Below, one piece after another: positions 1-11,200 of a DNA stretch of 64,000 bases. A program made the translations under genes and the position numbers. Source of the stretch: Nannochloropsis oceanica (Eukaryota; Sar; Eustigmatophyceae; Eustigmatales; Monodopsidaceae); the NCBI GenBank assembly GCA_004519485.1, contig CP038128.1, forward strand, positions 451,001 to 515,000. The letters are read 5' to 3'. Each line of letters starts with the position of its first letter. The first letter of the stretch is position 1. The notes under the pieces were generated by a model. It saw nothing but the letters and a program-made list of their open reading frames with translations. It did no database searches and was not told the DNA's origin.

Positions 1-1392
1 ATGCCGCGGCTTGGCTCCTTGTTGTCCTCCTCCTCATCCTGTTTACTTCTTCTACTCCTTATCATGCGGCCCAGCACGGCCAGAGGCGTCATTTTCCAGG
101 CATTTACATCCACACCGACACCTACAATCCGTACTTTGAGCATCTCGGCCGATGCTCACCGCGTGGCAGATTTGCTGAGCGATTGCAAGCACGTTGTGGC
201 GATTACCGGCGCTGGAATCAGCACCGAGAGCGGCATTCCGGGTGAGTGAGAGCGGGTACGAACCCGAGATGAATGAGTGAAAGGAAGTGTTCTACCCCCA
301 CCCCATCCCCTACCATCACAACTACCAACATCAACAAAATGCAGAGTTGTAAATCGCAGCTAACATATCATTCAATCTCCCTCCCTTTTCTTATCTTCGT
401 CTCACCTTCTCCACCCCCACAAGATTACCGCTCTCCCACTGGTTCCTTCTCGCGCGGGTTCAAGCCGATGGTTCACGACGAGTTCATCAACCATCAATTG
501 AAACGCTCTCGGTACTGGGCACGTTCTATGTTAGGCTATCACCGCTTTTCGGAGGCCAAGCCGAATGAGGGCCATCGGGCGTTGGCATCTTTGGAGAAGG
601 ACTTGGGGATGCTCGGCTTGTTGATCAGCCAGAATGTAGATGTAAGTATTTCCTTGTCTTTTGGGGGGAACAATCGCATTTGTATCATTCAATGAGAAGG
701 AATTAGGGAGGGCAGGGAGAAACAATTTCTCTCTCTATCTTTCTCTCTCTTCGCTGCCTGACCATCCGACTCTCATCACTTCTTTCCTTTTGTCGCCTTT
801 CCCATTTCCCCCCATCCAACAGGGCCTGCACCAAAAAGCCGGCTCCGAACGCGTACTCGACCTCCACGGACGCAACGACCGCATCGTGTGCTTAGGGTGT
901 GGGCATGAAACACATCGCCGTTCCTTTCAAGCCGCCCTTGAGGAAGAAAACAGGCAGTGGGTGTCGACCTACGTCCCGTCCTCCCCTGCCGCCTTACAAA
1001 TGTTTTCCGACGGCGACGTCGAGTTGGAAAATGTGGCTTTTGAAGATTTCGTGGTCCCGGCATGTAAGCATTGTGGGGGGGTGCTAAAGCCAGCGGTTGT
1101 TTTTTATGGTGACGTCGTTCCCACCCCTGTGGTGGAGGAGGCGTTCGAGGCCATAGCGGCGGCGGACGCAGTGCTGGTGGCAGGGACAAGCCTCATGGTT
1201 TATAGCAGTTGGAGATTTGTCTCAGATGCATCGAAGAGGGGGAAAAAAATCGTCATTGTCAATCAGGGGGGAACGAGAGCGGAGAAAGAGGGTATAGAGC
1301 ATGTGAAGGTGGAGGGGGCATGTGGGGAGGTGCTGGGGGGGGCAGTACATTTGTTGAAGGAACGGAGGGAGGGAAGGAGGGAGGGGTGGTAG
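1..1392 (+). CDS. SIR2-family NAD-dependent deacylase, class II (SIRT4-like)
   Basis: Three exons are inferred: 1-241, 424-641 and 823-1392, with GT-AG introns of 182 and 181 nt, giving about 342 residues. The joins restore the sirtuin core: the NAD motif GAGISTESGIP runs across the first junction into DYRS, and the second junction gives QNVDGLHQKAGS, which carries the catalytic His. A zinc site is formed by CLGC and, later, CKHC. FYGD and GTSLMVYS are also typical. The family removes acyl groups from lysines using NAD; class II members are usually mitochondrial. The Leu-rich N-terminus (residues 9-21) followed by Arg-containing residues could be an organelle leader. The start is the first base of the window, so an upstream start cannot be excluded. 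The match to the family is strong; the subclass is inferred from motif wording. Confidence 0.9.
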
Positions 1393-1902
1393 CAGTAGCA
1401 GGCAGAGATTGTGTCCGTGCCCGGCGACACTTCGGAGAGAGGACGATATTATGGGATAAAAATAGGGAGGGCAAGATAGTGGCGGCCTGGTTCGATCCTC
1501 ACACCCTAACCGCTTTGAGACGGTTTGGATCAAGTGAGCATGACACGGTGGGTGTTGGTCGATTAGAGTTATAAAATTGGTACAGGTTAAGGCCTGTGTC
1601 CCCTCTCCTTGAAGGAGCCATTCATAACATCTTGTCGGTGTCTCCACCCATGTCGCCGCCACCACAATTTCTATTGCTCTGCTTGCATCGTCGCGTGCTT
1701 CTGCACTTCCGTGTGGCCCTATTTGTATGTACCTCCAAACGGGCGACCAACCGCCGGTTTGGGTCAATTTAAAAAATGAACACAAATGAAACGAAAGAAC
1801 ACGGGAAAGTAATGCGGCAGACAGACGACATTTTTTGCATCATCATTGCCCCCCCCCTACCGAATTCGCATATCGCAATCCTCTCCCATATTTCTTCGTT
1901 CC
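1393..1902. other. convergent intergenic region
   Basis: This stretch separates the 3' ends of the sirtuin and CPBP genes. No coding feature is supported. A GGTTCGATCC stretch near 1490 resembles a tRNA B box but has no matching stems. Confidence 0.6.
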
Positions 1903-2838
1903 TTAAGCCGTATTCGCCTCCTTCCCCCGCTTCCCTCCACCCCAAAAGTGGTTCTGGACAAACCCCACGACGTCAAACAGCGTGTGCACCATCACCGGCA
2001 CCCACAAGTTCGCGTACCTTATCTGCAGAGAACCCAAATATACCGACAGTACTAATGCTAGCAGAAAGTACCGCGGAGTCGCCGCATGAAGCGCTGCAAA
2101 AATGAACGAGGAGATCCCCAGGCCCATCCACGGATTATTTGTCACTTGACTCAAAATCGGTTGCAAGGCCCCACGGAATGCGACCTCTTCCCCCATGCCT
2201 GCTGACAAGGAAAGCAACACCGAAATAGCTATCACGACCAACGGCTGTTTCTTTGCCGTCTCTGAACCAAAAATACCTTCCAGCGATTCCCGCAACATGT
2301 CCTCGATTTCTCGGCCGGAGGCAAAATGGAGAAGCAAGGCAGGGAGTGTCAGCAGCGCACTGACTGCCAACAACGGTCCGAACCCCATCGGTGCCTTTGC
2401 GGTCGCCAGTGGATTAATTTTGAAAAAATGACCCACAGGGAATGCCAAGAGGCCGAGGAGGAGCTCTCCGCCTAAAAGGGCGGCAATGGTTTTGTAATTG
2501 GGCGAGAGAGGGGAGGAAGAAGGAGGAGGGATGGGCGACATGTCCTTGGACAGAGTGGGGCCAGATAATTCTTCTCCCGCCGGGGGTTGTTGTTGAAAGA
2601 GCGGACGCCAACGCCGACGGAGGAAGGGGGAGGAGGGCGAAGCACGGGAGGTGGACGAGGCAAAAGAAGAGGACGAGGACGAGGTCGATAAGGACGCTAT
2701 CAAGGTGGACTGCACGCGGGACGAAGGCAGAATATTGCTCATCCTTGTTTGGGGGAATACAAAGCCGTGGGCCACGAAAGGCAGGAAGAGGAGCAGGGCC
2801 GCGAGGAGGCTTCGGGAGGATGGTGAACGTGCCGCCAT
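1903..2838 (-). CDS. plastid-targeted CPBP/CAAX-type intramembrane protease
   Basis: A single-exon gene of 311 residues with an ATG start. The N-terminus is a signal peptide (about residues 9-25) ending in HGFVFP, an ASAFAP-like plastid-import signature with Phe after the cleavage site, followed by a Ser/Arg-rich transit region. Several hydrophobic helices follow from residue 115. The CPBP (ABI) signature is present: EE at 217-218 with Arg 222, Phe 247/His 251 in FIFAALH, and His 285/Asp 289 in HTLFD. These are the family's metal- or proton-handling residues. Members are membrane glutamate proteases or, in some cases, chaperone-like scaffolds; plant plastid members affect thylakoid biogenesis. 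The substrate is unknown. All key residues are intact, so it looks active. Confidence 0.88.
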   Translation of the reverse strand: MAARSPSSRSLLAALLLFLPFVAHGFVFPQTRMSNILPSSRVQSTLIASLSTSSSSSSFASSTSRASPSSPFLRRRWRPLFQQQPPAGEELSGPTLSKDMSPIPPPSSSPLSPNYKTIAALLGGELLLGLLAFPVGHFFKINPLATAKAPMGFGPLLAVSALLTLPALLLHFASGREIEDMLRESLEGIFGSETAKKQPLVVIAISVLLSLSAGMGEEVAFRGALQPILSQVTNNPWMGLGISSFIFAALHAATPRYFLLALVLSVYLGSLQIRYANLWVPVMVHTLFDVVGFVQNHFWGGGKRGKEANTA

Positions 2839-3943
2839 GGAACGAAGAGGCGAGGAGCTAGGCCGTAAGTGGGTTGCTGCTGACCCCTGCGGATGATGAT
2901 GTTACGGCGACAGAAGAGAATCAGGGTTGAGAAATTTTCGATTTAGGTAAGCAGATCGCACCAGGACCATGGGCAAGGTCTACAACAACAGAGGGACAGG
3001 GGTAAGAGGCATGAAGGCCCCCCGCTTGCCCTTGACCTTGAGGTTTTGTGATGGAAGATGGCTTCAGGCAGACGCTTCAGCGAGACTCCACACAGAAGGA
3101 GATGACGCGGGTTGCGAGCGTGGTCTTGCACCTCAGGCGGAGCAAGCGGCCCTTTTGATTGTGCTGTTTAATTCAAGGTGCCTATCGGGCAGGCGTCTTG
3201 AATACGTGTATTTGCGTCGCCTCTTCTGGCTGACCTCCCCCGTCTTTGAGACAGCGGCTTGAGAGTAGTCGGCGGGGCTTTGAAAAAACACGCGACAAGG
3301 CAAGTGTGTCAGTTCACTCGGAAATCGCCTTCCTACATTGAGTTTGTAGGTCTTTTGTCAACGCCAAGTCAGCGGCCGCGATTTAGTTAGGGGCGGGCCG
3401 CCAGGCTCTACTCAAGTGCCAGTCGGCAATTGAGACACCGCCAAGTCATTTTTTTAGAACAGCTGCTTGCGAGGCATGATTGGCGCCTTGCTTGACACAA
3501 GACCAAGAAGAAGCTTCCAAGCACAGAAAACGAAAAGAGGCGGGGCGGAGCTTGGCACACGCTCCCTCCTGCTCTTTGGGTACCACATCGTACGGGTCTG
3601 GTCGGGTACGGCTCCGTTTTACTAAGATGGCGTTACACCTTGCCTCAGTCGTGGAACTTGGTCGGCGCCCTTCTGTGTACTCCTTTTTCTGTGCGCATGC
3701 CTGCCGCATCACGCCACGCGCAAGGCGGCCTGTATTGCATGTTGTGATCCTGGACAACCCTCTCTCACACCCACACGTGACCGCTATACAATTACAGGAA
3801 GCGTTGACCGCTGTAACAAAAAAAGAGAGCCTGTGCCGCCTGCGCACGCTCCCTTCTCCTTCGCTTTCATTCCTCGCTGTGTCTCCGTGTCATCGTCATC
3901 ATCACACTCTTACTACAAACACCAAGCCCCAAATCCGTGTAAC
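2839..3943. other. divergent intergenic/promoter region
   Basis: About 1.1 kb between the starts of the CPBP gene and the beta-propeller gene. No open frame here resembles a protein family. It probably holds both promoters and 5' UTRs. Confidence 0.5.
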
Positions 3944-6070
3944 ATGACGTCCTCTACCAGCACTGCATCTTTCTCCGCTCCTTCAAGAACGGCGTCTTTC
4001 CTTCTCGCCGCCGCCGCCGCCGCCTGCTGCGCCTCCTCCTCCCTGGCGTACACCATGATGTCAACGGCCACCTACTCCCGCACCCGGCCCTCTATCAACC
4101 CGTACAACGCGGGGGGCAGCAGCGTTGACAGTGGCCGTCGCCCCGGTGGGGTTGAGTACAACCCATTCCGGCCTCAGCCCAAGGGAGGGGTTGGTGGCTC
4201 CCTGCCGCCTCTGCAGCAGGAGCTGCCTGAGCTGACGCCCCTGCCGAAGCTTGCTTGTTCGATGGACAAGATCGATGAATACAGAGCGGAGGTAGAGAAG
4301 GTGCAGGGGTTGATCCAGGAGGCTTTAAGAGAGGGAGATATGCCCAAGGCACGAGCATTGTATTATGGCCCGTTGCAGGACGCACTTACCATGGACCCGC
4401 TGTATTCTCTGCAAACCAAGCTGGGCAAAGCAAAAGGGGGAAAAGAAAAGGCATTTTTAAAGTCTTTGCGCGACCTGATGCAGCGTGGAAACACTCGGTT
4501 CATGATGGACACGAACCAGATTGCTGTTTTGCATAAGGGAGGCAATGGGTTGGACCTTGTTGAAGGCCAGCTCAAATATCTGGGCCCTGCAAAGAAGACA
4601 GTGGAGACAAAATGGAAGCCTGAGAGTCTGGCCAGCATGTTGGAGGAGGTGGCGGAGGAAATTGCGACCCGTCCTCCCCCTGTCCCGAGCACCAGCACGG
4701 GCTTTGGGGGCCGGCAGCGTAAGAATGTGCCGGGAGGGAATGCTGCTGCTGCTGCGGCGGCGGCGGCGGCGGCAGCGACGAATCAGGGGTCGGCTGCATC
4801 GAGCGCGGGGTCAAGCGAGATGCCGTATGCGGCACAAGGGGAACCAGGAACATCGGGCGGAGCGCCCGGGGATGCGACACAGAAGCAGTTCCAGATGCCG
4901 ACTTGGAGCCCCGATGGACAGTTCTTGGCGTTTACGGAGTTGTATTTGAATGCGAATGGAGTAGACACTTGTTGTTTGGTTGTGTATGACGTGCGGCTCG
5001 GGCGGGAAGTGGCACGGAAGACGTTACCCAACGCCCCGCATATGATCCAGTTTATGCCTGATTCGGACACGATAATTTACCTGCAGAACCAGCACGACAA
5101 CATCTCGTTGTGTTCCATGGTGTCGGTCCGTGAGCTCCGGTCAGGCCACGAACAAGAACGCGTGATTGACGAGGGGATGCCCCTGTTTTTCGCCACGAGC
5201 AAGTATAATTCAGCCCGGTACTCCCTGGTGATGAATAATGGGAAGAGGAATGGCCTGTACCGTTATTTGGGGGATATGACTTTACCTCGCAAGGCCTGGA
5301 AGCAGCTGGCGACGCACGAGCGGAAGTTCAGGTCGCCAGAAGTGGCCAGCACGGGTTTACAGGACAGTGTGATCTTCGTAATGGACAATTACCTTGTCGC
5401 TGCGAGTGTGGACGGGCAGTATAGGAAGAACATCTGTCGGGTGCAGGGGTTTTGCACCCTTGCCGTGAGTCCGAATGGGAAGCATATCGCGGTAATGGAG
5501 GAAGACGGTGCCACCGGGTTCTATCAGATGTCCATCATCTCGGGACGGGATGCGACGAACCCATATGGAGGCACCGAATACGTGCAGAAGACGTTGCCGA
5601 TTCAGAATGTGGTGGCCTCGTTTTATTTCTCGCCCGACAGTCAAAAGCTTTTGTTGATGGTGACCACAAGCCCAAGCCATGAGTTTAGCGTGACGCGGAA
5701 CACGATGAATCTGGGGGTTTCCCTGACGTGCAAGTGGGACGTGTACATGCTTGAGACCGGGGAGGTTCGCTCTTATGGCATCTTTAACCCGCGTCCTTAC
5801 CAACTGAAAGCCTTCATCCCGTTTTTCGACCAGTATCGAAATTCACTTTCACCCTGGTCGCCAGATTCGCAGGCGTTCTGCTACTGCCAGCGGGAGGGGG
5901 CATTCATTCAGCGACTGCAGAAGACGGCGGTGCCCGAGGGGTTGAAGAAGGAGATGGATAGGATCAGAAGGGGAAAGCCCGGACTTATTTTCCTACCTGA
6001 TATCGACGATCAGTCTTCCGCGTACGCCCTCGGCGCCGATTTAGAGGTGTTAACATGGTCGTGGAATTAA
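3944..6070 (+). CDS. signal-peptide protein with TolB/WD40-like beta-propeller
   Basis: An intronless gene of 708 residues. The open frame extends upstream, but the ATG at 3944 puts an Ala-rich signal peptide (about residues 18-35, ending SSLAY) at the N-terminus. A helical region follows at about residues 105-240; its first part, around EVEKVQGLIQEAL, looks like a UVR-type hairpin. After an Ala/Gly-rich linker with a 12-residue Ala run, the C-terminal half carries blade-like strands such as WSPDGQFLAF, FSPDSQKLLL and WSPDSQAFCY, typical of TolB or PD40-type propellers. Such domains are usually scaffolds. I cannot name an orthologue. The leader could direct it to the secretory route or, without the Phe motif, less likely the plastid. 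Confidence 0.7.
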   Translation: MTSSTSTASFSAPSRTASFLLAAAAAACCASSSLAYTMMSTATYSRTRPSINPYNAGGSSVDSGRRPGGVEYNPFRPQPKGGVGGSLPPLQQELPELTPLPKLACSMDKIDEYRAEVEKVQGLIQEALREGDMPKARALYYGPLQDALTMDPLYSLQTKLGKAKGGKEKAFLKSLRDLMQRGNTRFMMDTNQIAVLHKGGNGLDLVEGQLKYLGPAKKTVETKWKPESLASMLEEVAEEIATRPPPVPSTSTGFGGRQRKNVPGGNAAAAAAAAAAAATNQGSAASSAGSSEMPYAAQGEPGTSGGAPGDATQKQFQMPTWSPDGQFLAFTELYLNANGVDTCCLVVYDVRLGREVARKTLPNAPHMIQFMPDSDTIIYLQNQHDNISLCSMVSVRELRSGHEQERVIDEGMPLFFATSKYNSARYSLVMNNGKRNGLYRYLGDMTLPRKAWKQLATHERKFRSPEVASTGLQDSVIFVMDNYLVAASVDGQYRKNICRVQGFCTLAVSPNGKHIAVMEEDGATGFYQMSIISGRDATNPYGGTEYVQKTLPIQNVVASFYFSPDSQKLLLMVTTSPSHEFSVTRNTMNLGVSLTCKWDVYMLETGEVRSYGIFNPRPYQLKAFIPFFDQYRNSLSPWSPDSQAFCYCQREGAFIQRLQKTAVPEGLKKEMDRIRRGKPGLIFLPDIDDQSSAYALGADLEVLTWSWN

Positions 6071-7540
6071 GAGATGAAGGGATGTAGAGCGATGAGGCTG
6101 CTGAGTTCTAGCGTGCTCGGTGGCGGAGCTTTCATTGAGGAGTAGAGGGATAAGGGTGGGATAGAGGGGATATAATGGTTTGAATTTTCGTCCGTCTTGA
6201 ACATAAGAAAACTGAAGAGAGGGATATTTAGAGTGCAGGAGAGAGCTAGAGAGAGAGTTTGAGCTAGCACTCGAGAGCGATAGAGAGACGGGTGAACCTA
6301 CAGACGGAGCGTCGTCAGAGTCATAGCAGTAGAAAAAAGAGTAAGAAATGAGGAGGGGAGAGGGAAGAAAGGACGTTTGGAAACTAATTGAGTAGCAAGA
6401 GAGATTTTAGAGAATTATTGAGAGATAAAATCCCAGGACGATGCTTTCTCTTTCTGAATTTCCACCATATCACCACCAGCACTTACCATCAGCAGCGGCA
6501 GCAGGAGCAGCAACATCAATAGCAATAGAAGCAAGTTCTTGTTAGTTTCTTGCGTGTGTGTTTGTGTTAAAATTGGTGCGTAGTGGGACAAAAGATAGAA
6601 GGGTGATGGCTTTCAGAGTAGGTGCGTGTCTCGTTGTGTTCTAGGTGGCGGCTTACACAGAGAGGAGGGAAGAAGGGACGGAGGATGCGTTTATTACAGA
6701 CGCTCTCTTTCATTTCGTTTTCTTTCTGGTGTGTGACTGCTGTTAATTCGTATTTTGCTTGGATCGTGTCTGGCGTGTTGGATCTCCTTCATTCAGAAGG
6801 GGAGACCGCGGCCAGGGAAAGCACTAGAAGACGACACAAACCATGTATCATAAGGATTACAAAAAAAGGAGGTGGAGCCAAGGACTAACAAATGTAGATA
6901 GGGATGGAGGATGTGGACCACGAGTTTAAAAAGAAAAGGGAGCAGGAAAGGAAATATGGGAGAAGAAAAAGGTGAAAGGCAAAGGCAATGACACCAAGCG
7001 TTTGTTTTTATTTTTGTCAACGAGAGAGACGGAACCAGGGTTTAAAACATTCCATTCTTGTTGGAGACTTAATTTCCTTCACTCCAGGGAGGAAAGTATG
7101 AGAGAAAGAATGCGGCAGTGACAAGTGGTAACGGCAGTAACAGAGCAGGAAATGAATAATCGAACCCCCACAAAGACCAGCACGGCGGGTGAGCGACGAA
7201 TTTGCTTCGAGAAGACAAGACACGCATCACGCAGCGTCAAACGATAATCAGGAACGCAAAGGCGGGAACCACCGGGGCCGCATGCGGACCAGTAAGACAA
7301 TGCCGTTTCCTTTTTTCGGAGTTCTATGGATTTGAGGAAGGGAAAGATAGGATACGCTGCTTTCCTACTCCCTCCCCATTATCATTGAAAAACTCAGGAT
7401 GGAAGTGCAAAAAAGGATCAAAAAGATGATGAAGGAAGAAAAACACTGGACACAACTTTATATCTACAAGTATCTACAACTAATACTTTTTTGTTTTTGG
7501 GAGGGGGATATTGGACTCATTAATTCCTTCGAAAGAGAAA
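6071..7540. other. convergent intergenic region, purine-rich
   Basis: About 1.5 kb between two convergent genes. The plus strand is rich in GAGAGA and A-rich tracts. No open frame resembles a known protein and no RNA gene is evident. Confidence 0.5.
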
Positions 7541-7954
7541 CTACTTCATTATCTCAGCAACATGCGCCTCCCACTGTCGTCCATTGAAAGCCTTCACGGC
7601 CCTCTGCAAGGACACCTCTCCATCCAGACACCGTGCGTTCACACTGATTCCCTCCGGATGAGAACGAGGATGATAAAATGATTGCACTCCACAGAGTTTA
7701 CAAAACAAGTGCTTGGCTTTTTGGGTGTTAAACCTATATTCCATAAGGTGTTCTTGTGATCCCGGGGCAAGGCAAAAATCAGCAGCAGCCGGGACTATGA
7801 GGTGGAGGAATCCAAACTGGCTACAGCGGCTGCAGTTACACTCCACGAGGGGAGTGGATGTTTCGACAGTGCAGGAAAAGCGGACCCGCCCGCAGTGGCA
7901 ACCACCGTGGAGGGTTTGAAATGTTGTCGTTGTTGGTGTTGTCATTGTGAGCAT
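7541..7954 (-). CDS. GFA/CENP-V domain zinc protein
   Basis: A single exon of 137 residues. The frame is open upstream, but the first ATG is at 7954 and this gives the usual family length. It has the two cysteine clusters that bind zinc: GGCHCGRVRFSC near residue 18, then CNCSRC, and later CKLCG with the FYHPRSHP segment. This is the fold of glutathione-dependent formaldehyde-activating enzymes and of CENP-V. In bacteria GFA-fold proteins handle S-hydroxymethylglutathione or related thiols. In eukaryotes most are uncharacterised, so the substrate is unknown. No targeting peptide is visible, suggesting a cytosolic protein. Confidence 0.85.
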   Translation of the reverse strand: MLTMTTPTTTTFQTLHGGCHCGRVRFSCTVETSTPLVECNCSRCSQFGFLHLIVPAAADFCLAPGSQEHLMEYRFNTQKAKHLFCKLCGVQSFYHPRSHPEGISVNARCLDGEVSLQRAVKAFNGRQWEAHVAEIMK

Positions 7955-8224
7955 GGCTATACTTTTGGGGTGTTGGCGAGAAATAAGAAAAGGAAAATGA
8001 GTTAATGCTGTCTTTTCGGAAGAATAAGTTGGCTCAATTTTCGCGGGCTCTTTCAAAGCCACAACGAACCGGATGCTCCTGGTTTTATCTCAAGATGACA
8101 CACACTATCTCATCAAATGATTTACCGGAGATAATTTCTATCTTCTTTAACTTCTTTACATAGCACATGCGTGGACATACATGCAAGCATCTATGATATG
8201 TGAAAACAAAGCATCTCGCCTCGC

Positions 8225-11200
8225 CTAAGGATCACTGGTGGACGACGCCGCTGCTTTAGCCCGAAGCAACTCCTTCAAGCTCTCCATGCTGTTGCCACCA
8301 CCAGCAGCTACGACCCCACCTACGGTTGCTGTCATCTTTCCCTTTCTCCCGGCCTCAATTCGCTCACTCGCCGGCAAGTCCCCGAAGGCAAACACCTCTC
8401 CACTCACACCCAAACCTCTTAATTCATCCTTCTCTTCCTCCGTCAATTTACTCCGACCCTCAACCAAAATCAAAGGCGCCCCTCCAGCACCTGCCCCTCC
8501 CTCCCTCCTGGCTCTCAAGCTGGCTTGCACGGTCGGGTCTTGCAACCACTCTACTGACCGGTGTTTCCCGCCAGGATTAACCCTCATAGTCGCCCAATCC
8601 CTATCATCAAGCGTCAAAACCGAGGATTGATTCAATGGTAAGGCTGCAGCGCGACGGAGCTGAGAGAGGGAGGCTACTGAGATGATGGGAGTCAGACTTA
8701 AGGTTTGGCAGATTTTGACTTGGTACTGCAGGTCTTCATCGGAGAGGACAGAGAGTTGTCCCATTTTCACGCCATCCGCACCAAAGAGCTTGGCAAGATA
8801 GAGCTGATATGGGTACAAGACTAAATCATCAGCCACGACGGGCACGCGTGTTTCGCGCAAGGCGTCTTTAACGTCACGGACATGTTGGTATTTCCCGCCG
8901 TAGTACGTTTGATCAACGCGGAGGGCCACAGCTCCTGCCCCGCTGGCGGCGATGGTCGCTTGCGTTGCTTGAACGGCATCAAAGAGTGGGGCGAGAACAC
9001 CTTGGAAAGGCGTTCCACGAGAGATATCACCTAGGACAGCCCATCCTTTCTCCTCAGCTTGGGATTTAAGCGCCGAAACGACATCGAGCCCTCGTGCCTT
9101 GGCCTGCACGGCGGCGTCTGGGTTCTTTATCATCATCATCACCATTCGCATCAAATTCATCAACGGCGCCTCCTCTCGCACAAAATATAGCTCCCTTTCT
9201 TTTGTCCAAACCATGCATTCGAACAAACTCCGGGGATACACACTCTCCTCCCGCACATTCCATGCCATATTATCCACTCTCACGTCAGTTCCGATCAGAG
9301 CCGCCTGCCTGTTCACAGCCACCTCCCCTGTCCCCTTCTCCAAAAATGGTTTCTCAGGATCGAAGGGCAAATCCAACGGACTCATATTCCCGCCAGAAGC
9401 CACCGACGCACTCGATCCCCGACCATGGTCGAAAAATCGAATCTCCCGCACATCCCTCCTCTTCGCTTTACATGCCAAAACACTCACCACCAACGCCTCC
9501 TGAAACAACGCTGAACTTCTCTTCGGGTCTAATGGACCAAACTGCGCCGCTCCAGCCCCCAAGCCCGCAAGAGGGGCGGTAGGTAACGCTTGCGTGAGAG
9601 CCTCTCCAAAGGATCCAGTTAGTCCATCGGAGGGATAAAACGCTCCCTTGGACATCAAAATACCAGTGGGTCGAAATTTCATAACCCCTAATTCGGCCTT
9701 GCTCCATTCGTCGTCAATGTCCTTCTGAAGGTCCGCGATGAGCTCCGCTTCTTGCGCCAAAGCTATCGTAGAGTCATATTTGTAGACACTCAGGTACTGG
9801 CCGACTCTGGTCATGCGGTTATTCAGACGCAAGCTTCCCTCCGCACCAATGGTCCACCCGTCCTTCAGCACAGCAGCCGCCTGCTTGCTCCCCCGTACAC
9901 TCACCAGACTCCATCTATCAGCTCCTTCTCGCGCTCCACCCACCCCTATGGCATTCGGCCCTGCCTCGACGACCCCGTCGTCCCCCTCCTCGCCTAGTGC
10001 TAGAACGATGCCTCCCTCCATCGCGGGAGGCACCCCCGCGTCAGCTGGTGTCTGACTTCCGCCACTACTGCCAGGAACAGATACCTGAGTGACAGTCATT
10101 CCATCCTCACTCACGGCCTCGATGCGAAAAATCCCTTGATCAGACATGCGGGCAGCCCCTTGATTTACGTAAGTCAATGTCCGGATGTCACCCACCAACG
10201 CCAAGCCCAACAAACCCGTCCCATCCTCTTTCAAAATCCTCCCTCCTTTTCCCAAAGGACTCTGCCCCTCTCTACTAAATAATACCACCCCATTCGATAA
10301 TCCTCCAATGCGGGCCGTGCCGGGATAAGTGCGATCCAAGCCTTGCAGCGCCACCTGCGCCAGAGAAACATCTTCTAAATTGCCAAACAGTAAGAATACA
10401 GGCGGATCCTTGTAGGCCTCGTTCAACGTCACCCCTGCGCGATGCTCCCACTTTTTATCCGGTCCCAAATAGCCCGTTGCAGCAGCATCAGCAGCAAGCT
10501 CTCGCTTGTAATCGGCCATCTCCTCGTCGTCCTCCTGCTGGCCCTGCACCAAATTCCGATTGCTGCCAGTTTCAGTCTCCCCCTGCGCTTTCCACAACCG
10601 CAACTCATCCTCACTCACAAAGAATCCACGCCCCGATACAGAAGGGATTGATGCCAGTGTAATACTCACTGTGGGCGTACTACCACCTCCCACCACCGTA
10701 GCCCCCAACCCATCCGGTGAAGGTGCCACGGCTGCTCCCAGACTGGCGCCAGCCCACCCTACCACCCTCGTCGAGCCTGGCAATGCCAAGACCAGATGCG
10801 CAAGGATCGCATCAATCTCATCAGTATCCGAGGAATAGATGGCCACAATCGCAAGATCTAACGAGGCACATGCCGGGAGCTGGTACAGTGCTTGCTGCAA
10901 CGCCGCGTCGACGGCCGCTGCTGGCGAGGCTGCCCCCACCAAAGACTGGGCACAGGACCCAAAGGCGTGGGGGTGATCGTACCGGGCCTTGCCGAAATAA
11001 TCGTCCCAATTCAATTGGCGGTTCTTCTCGTGGAAGCGGAAAAAGTTGTCAATCATGTATAGGGGCGTGCCCCGGCTACTCCGGCGGGACAGGCGGCCAT
11101 GAGAGCGGCTTGACAGGGGATAGCTTCGAGCATAGGGAACGAAAGCTTGGACTGCCACACCGCCCACAAAAGCGACAATGAGGACAAGCAGAAGTTGGGC

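Noticed and set aside
1485-1505. tRNA B-box-like stretch GGTTCGATCC
   Set aside because: The flanking bases cannot form a T stem and no A box or acceptor stem is found at the right distance.
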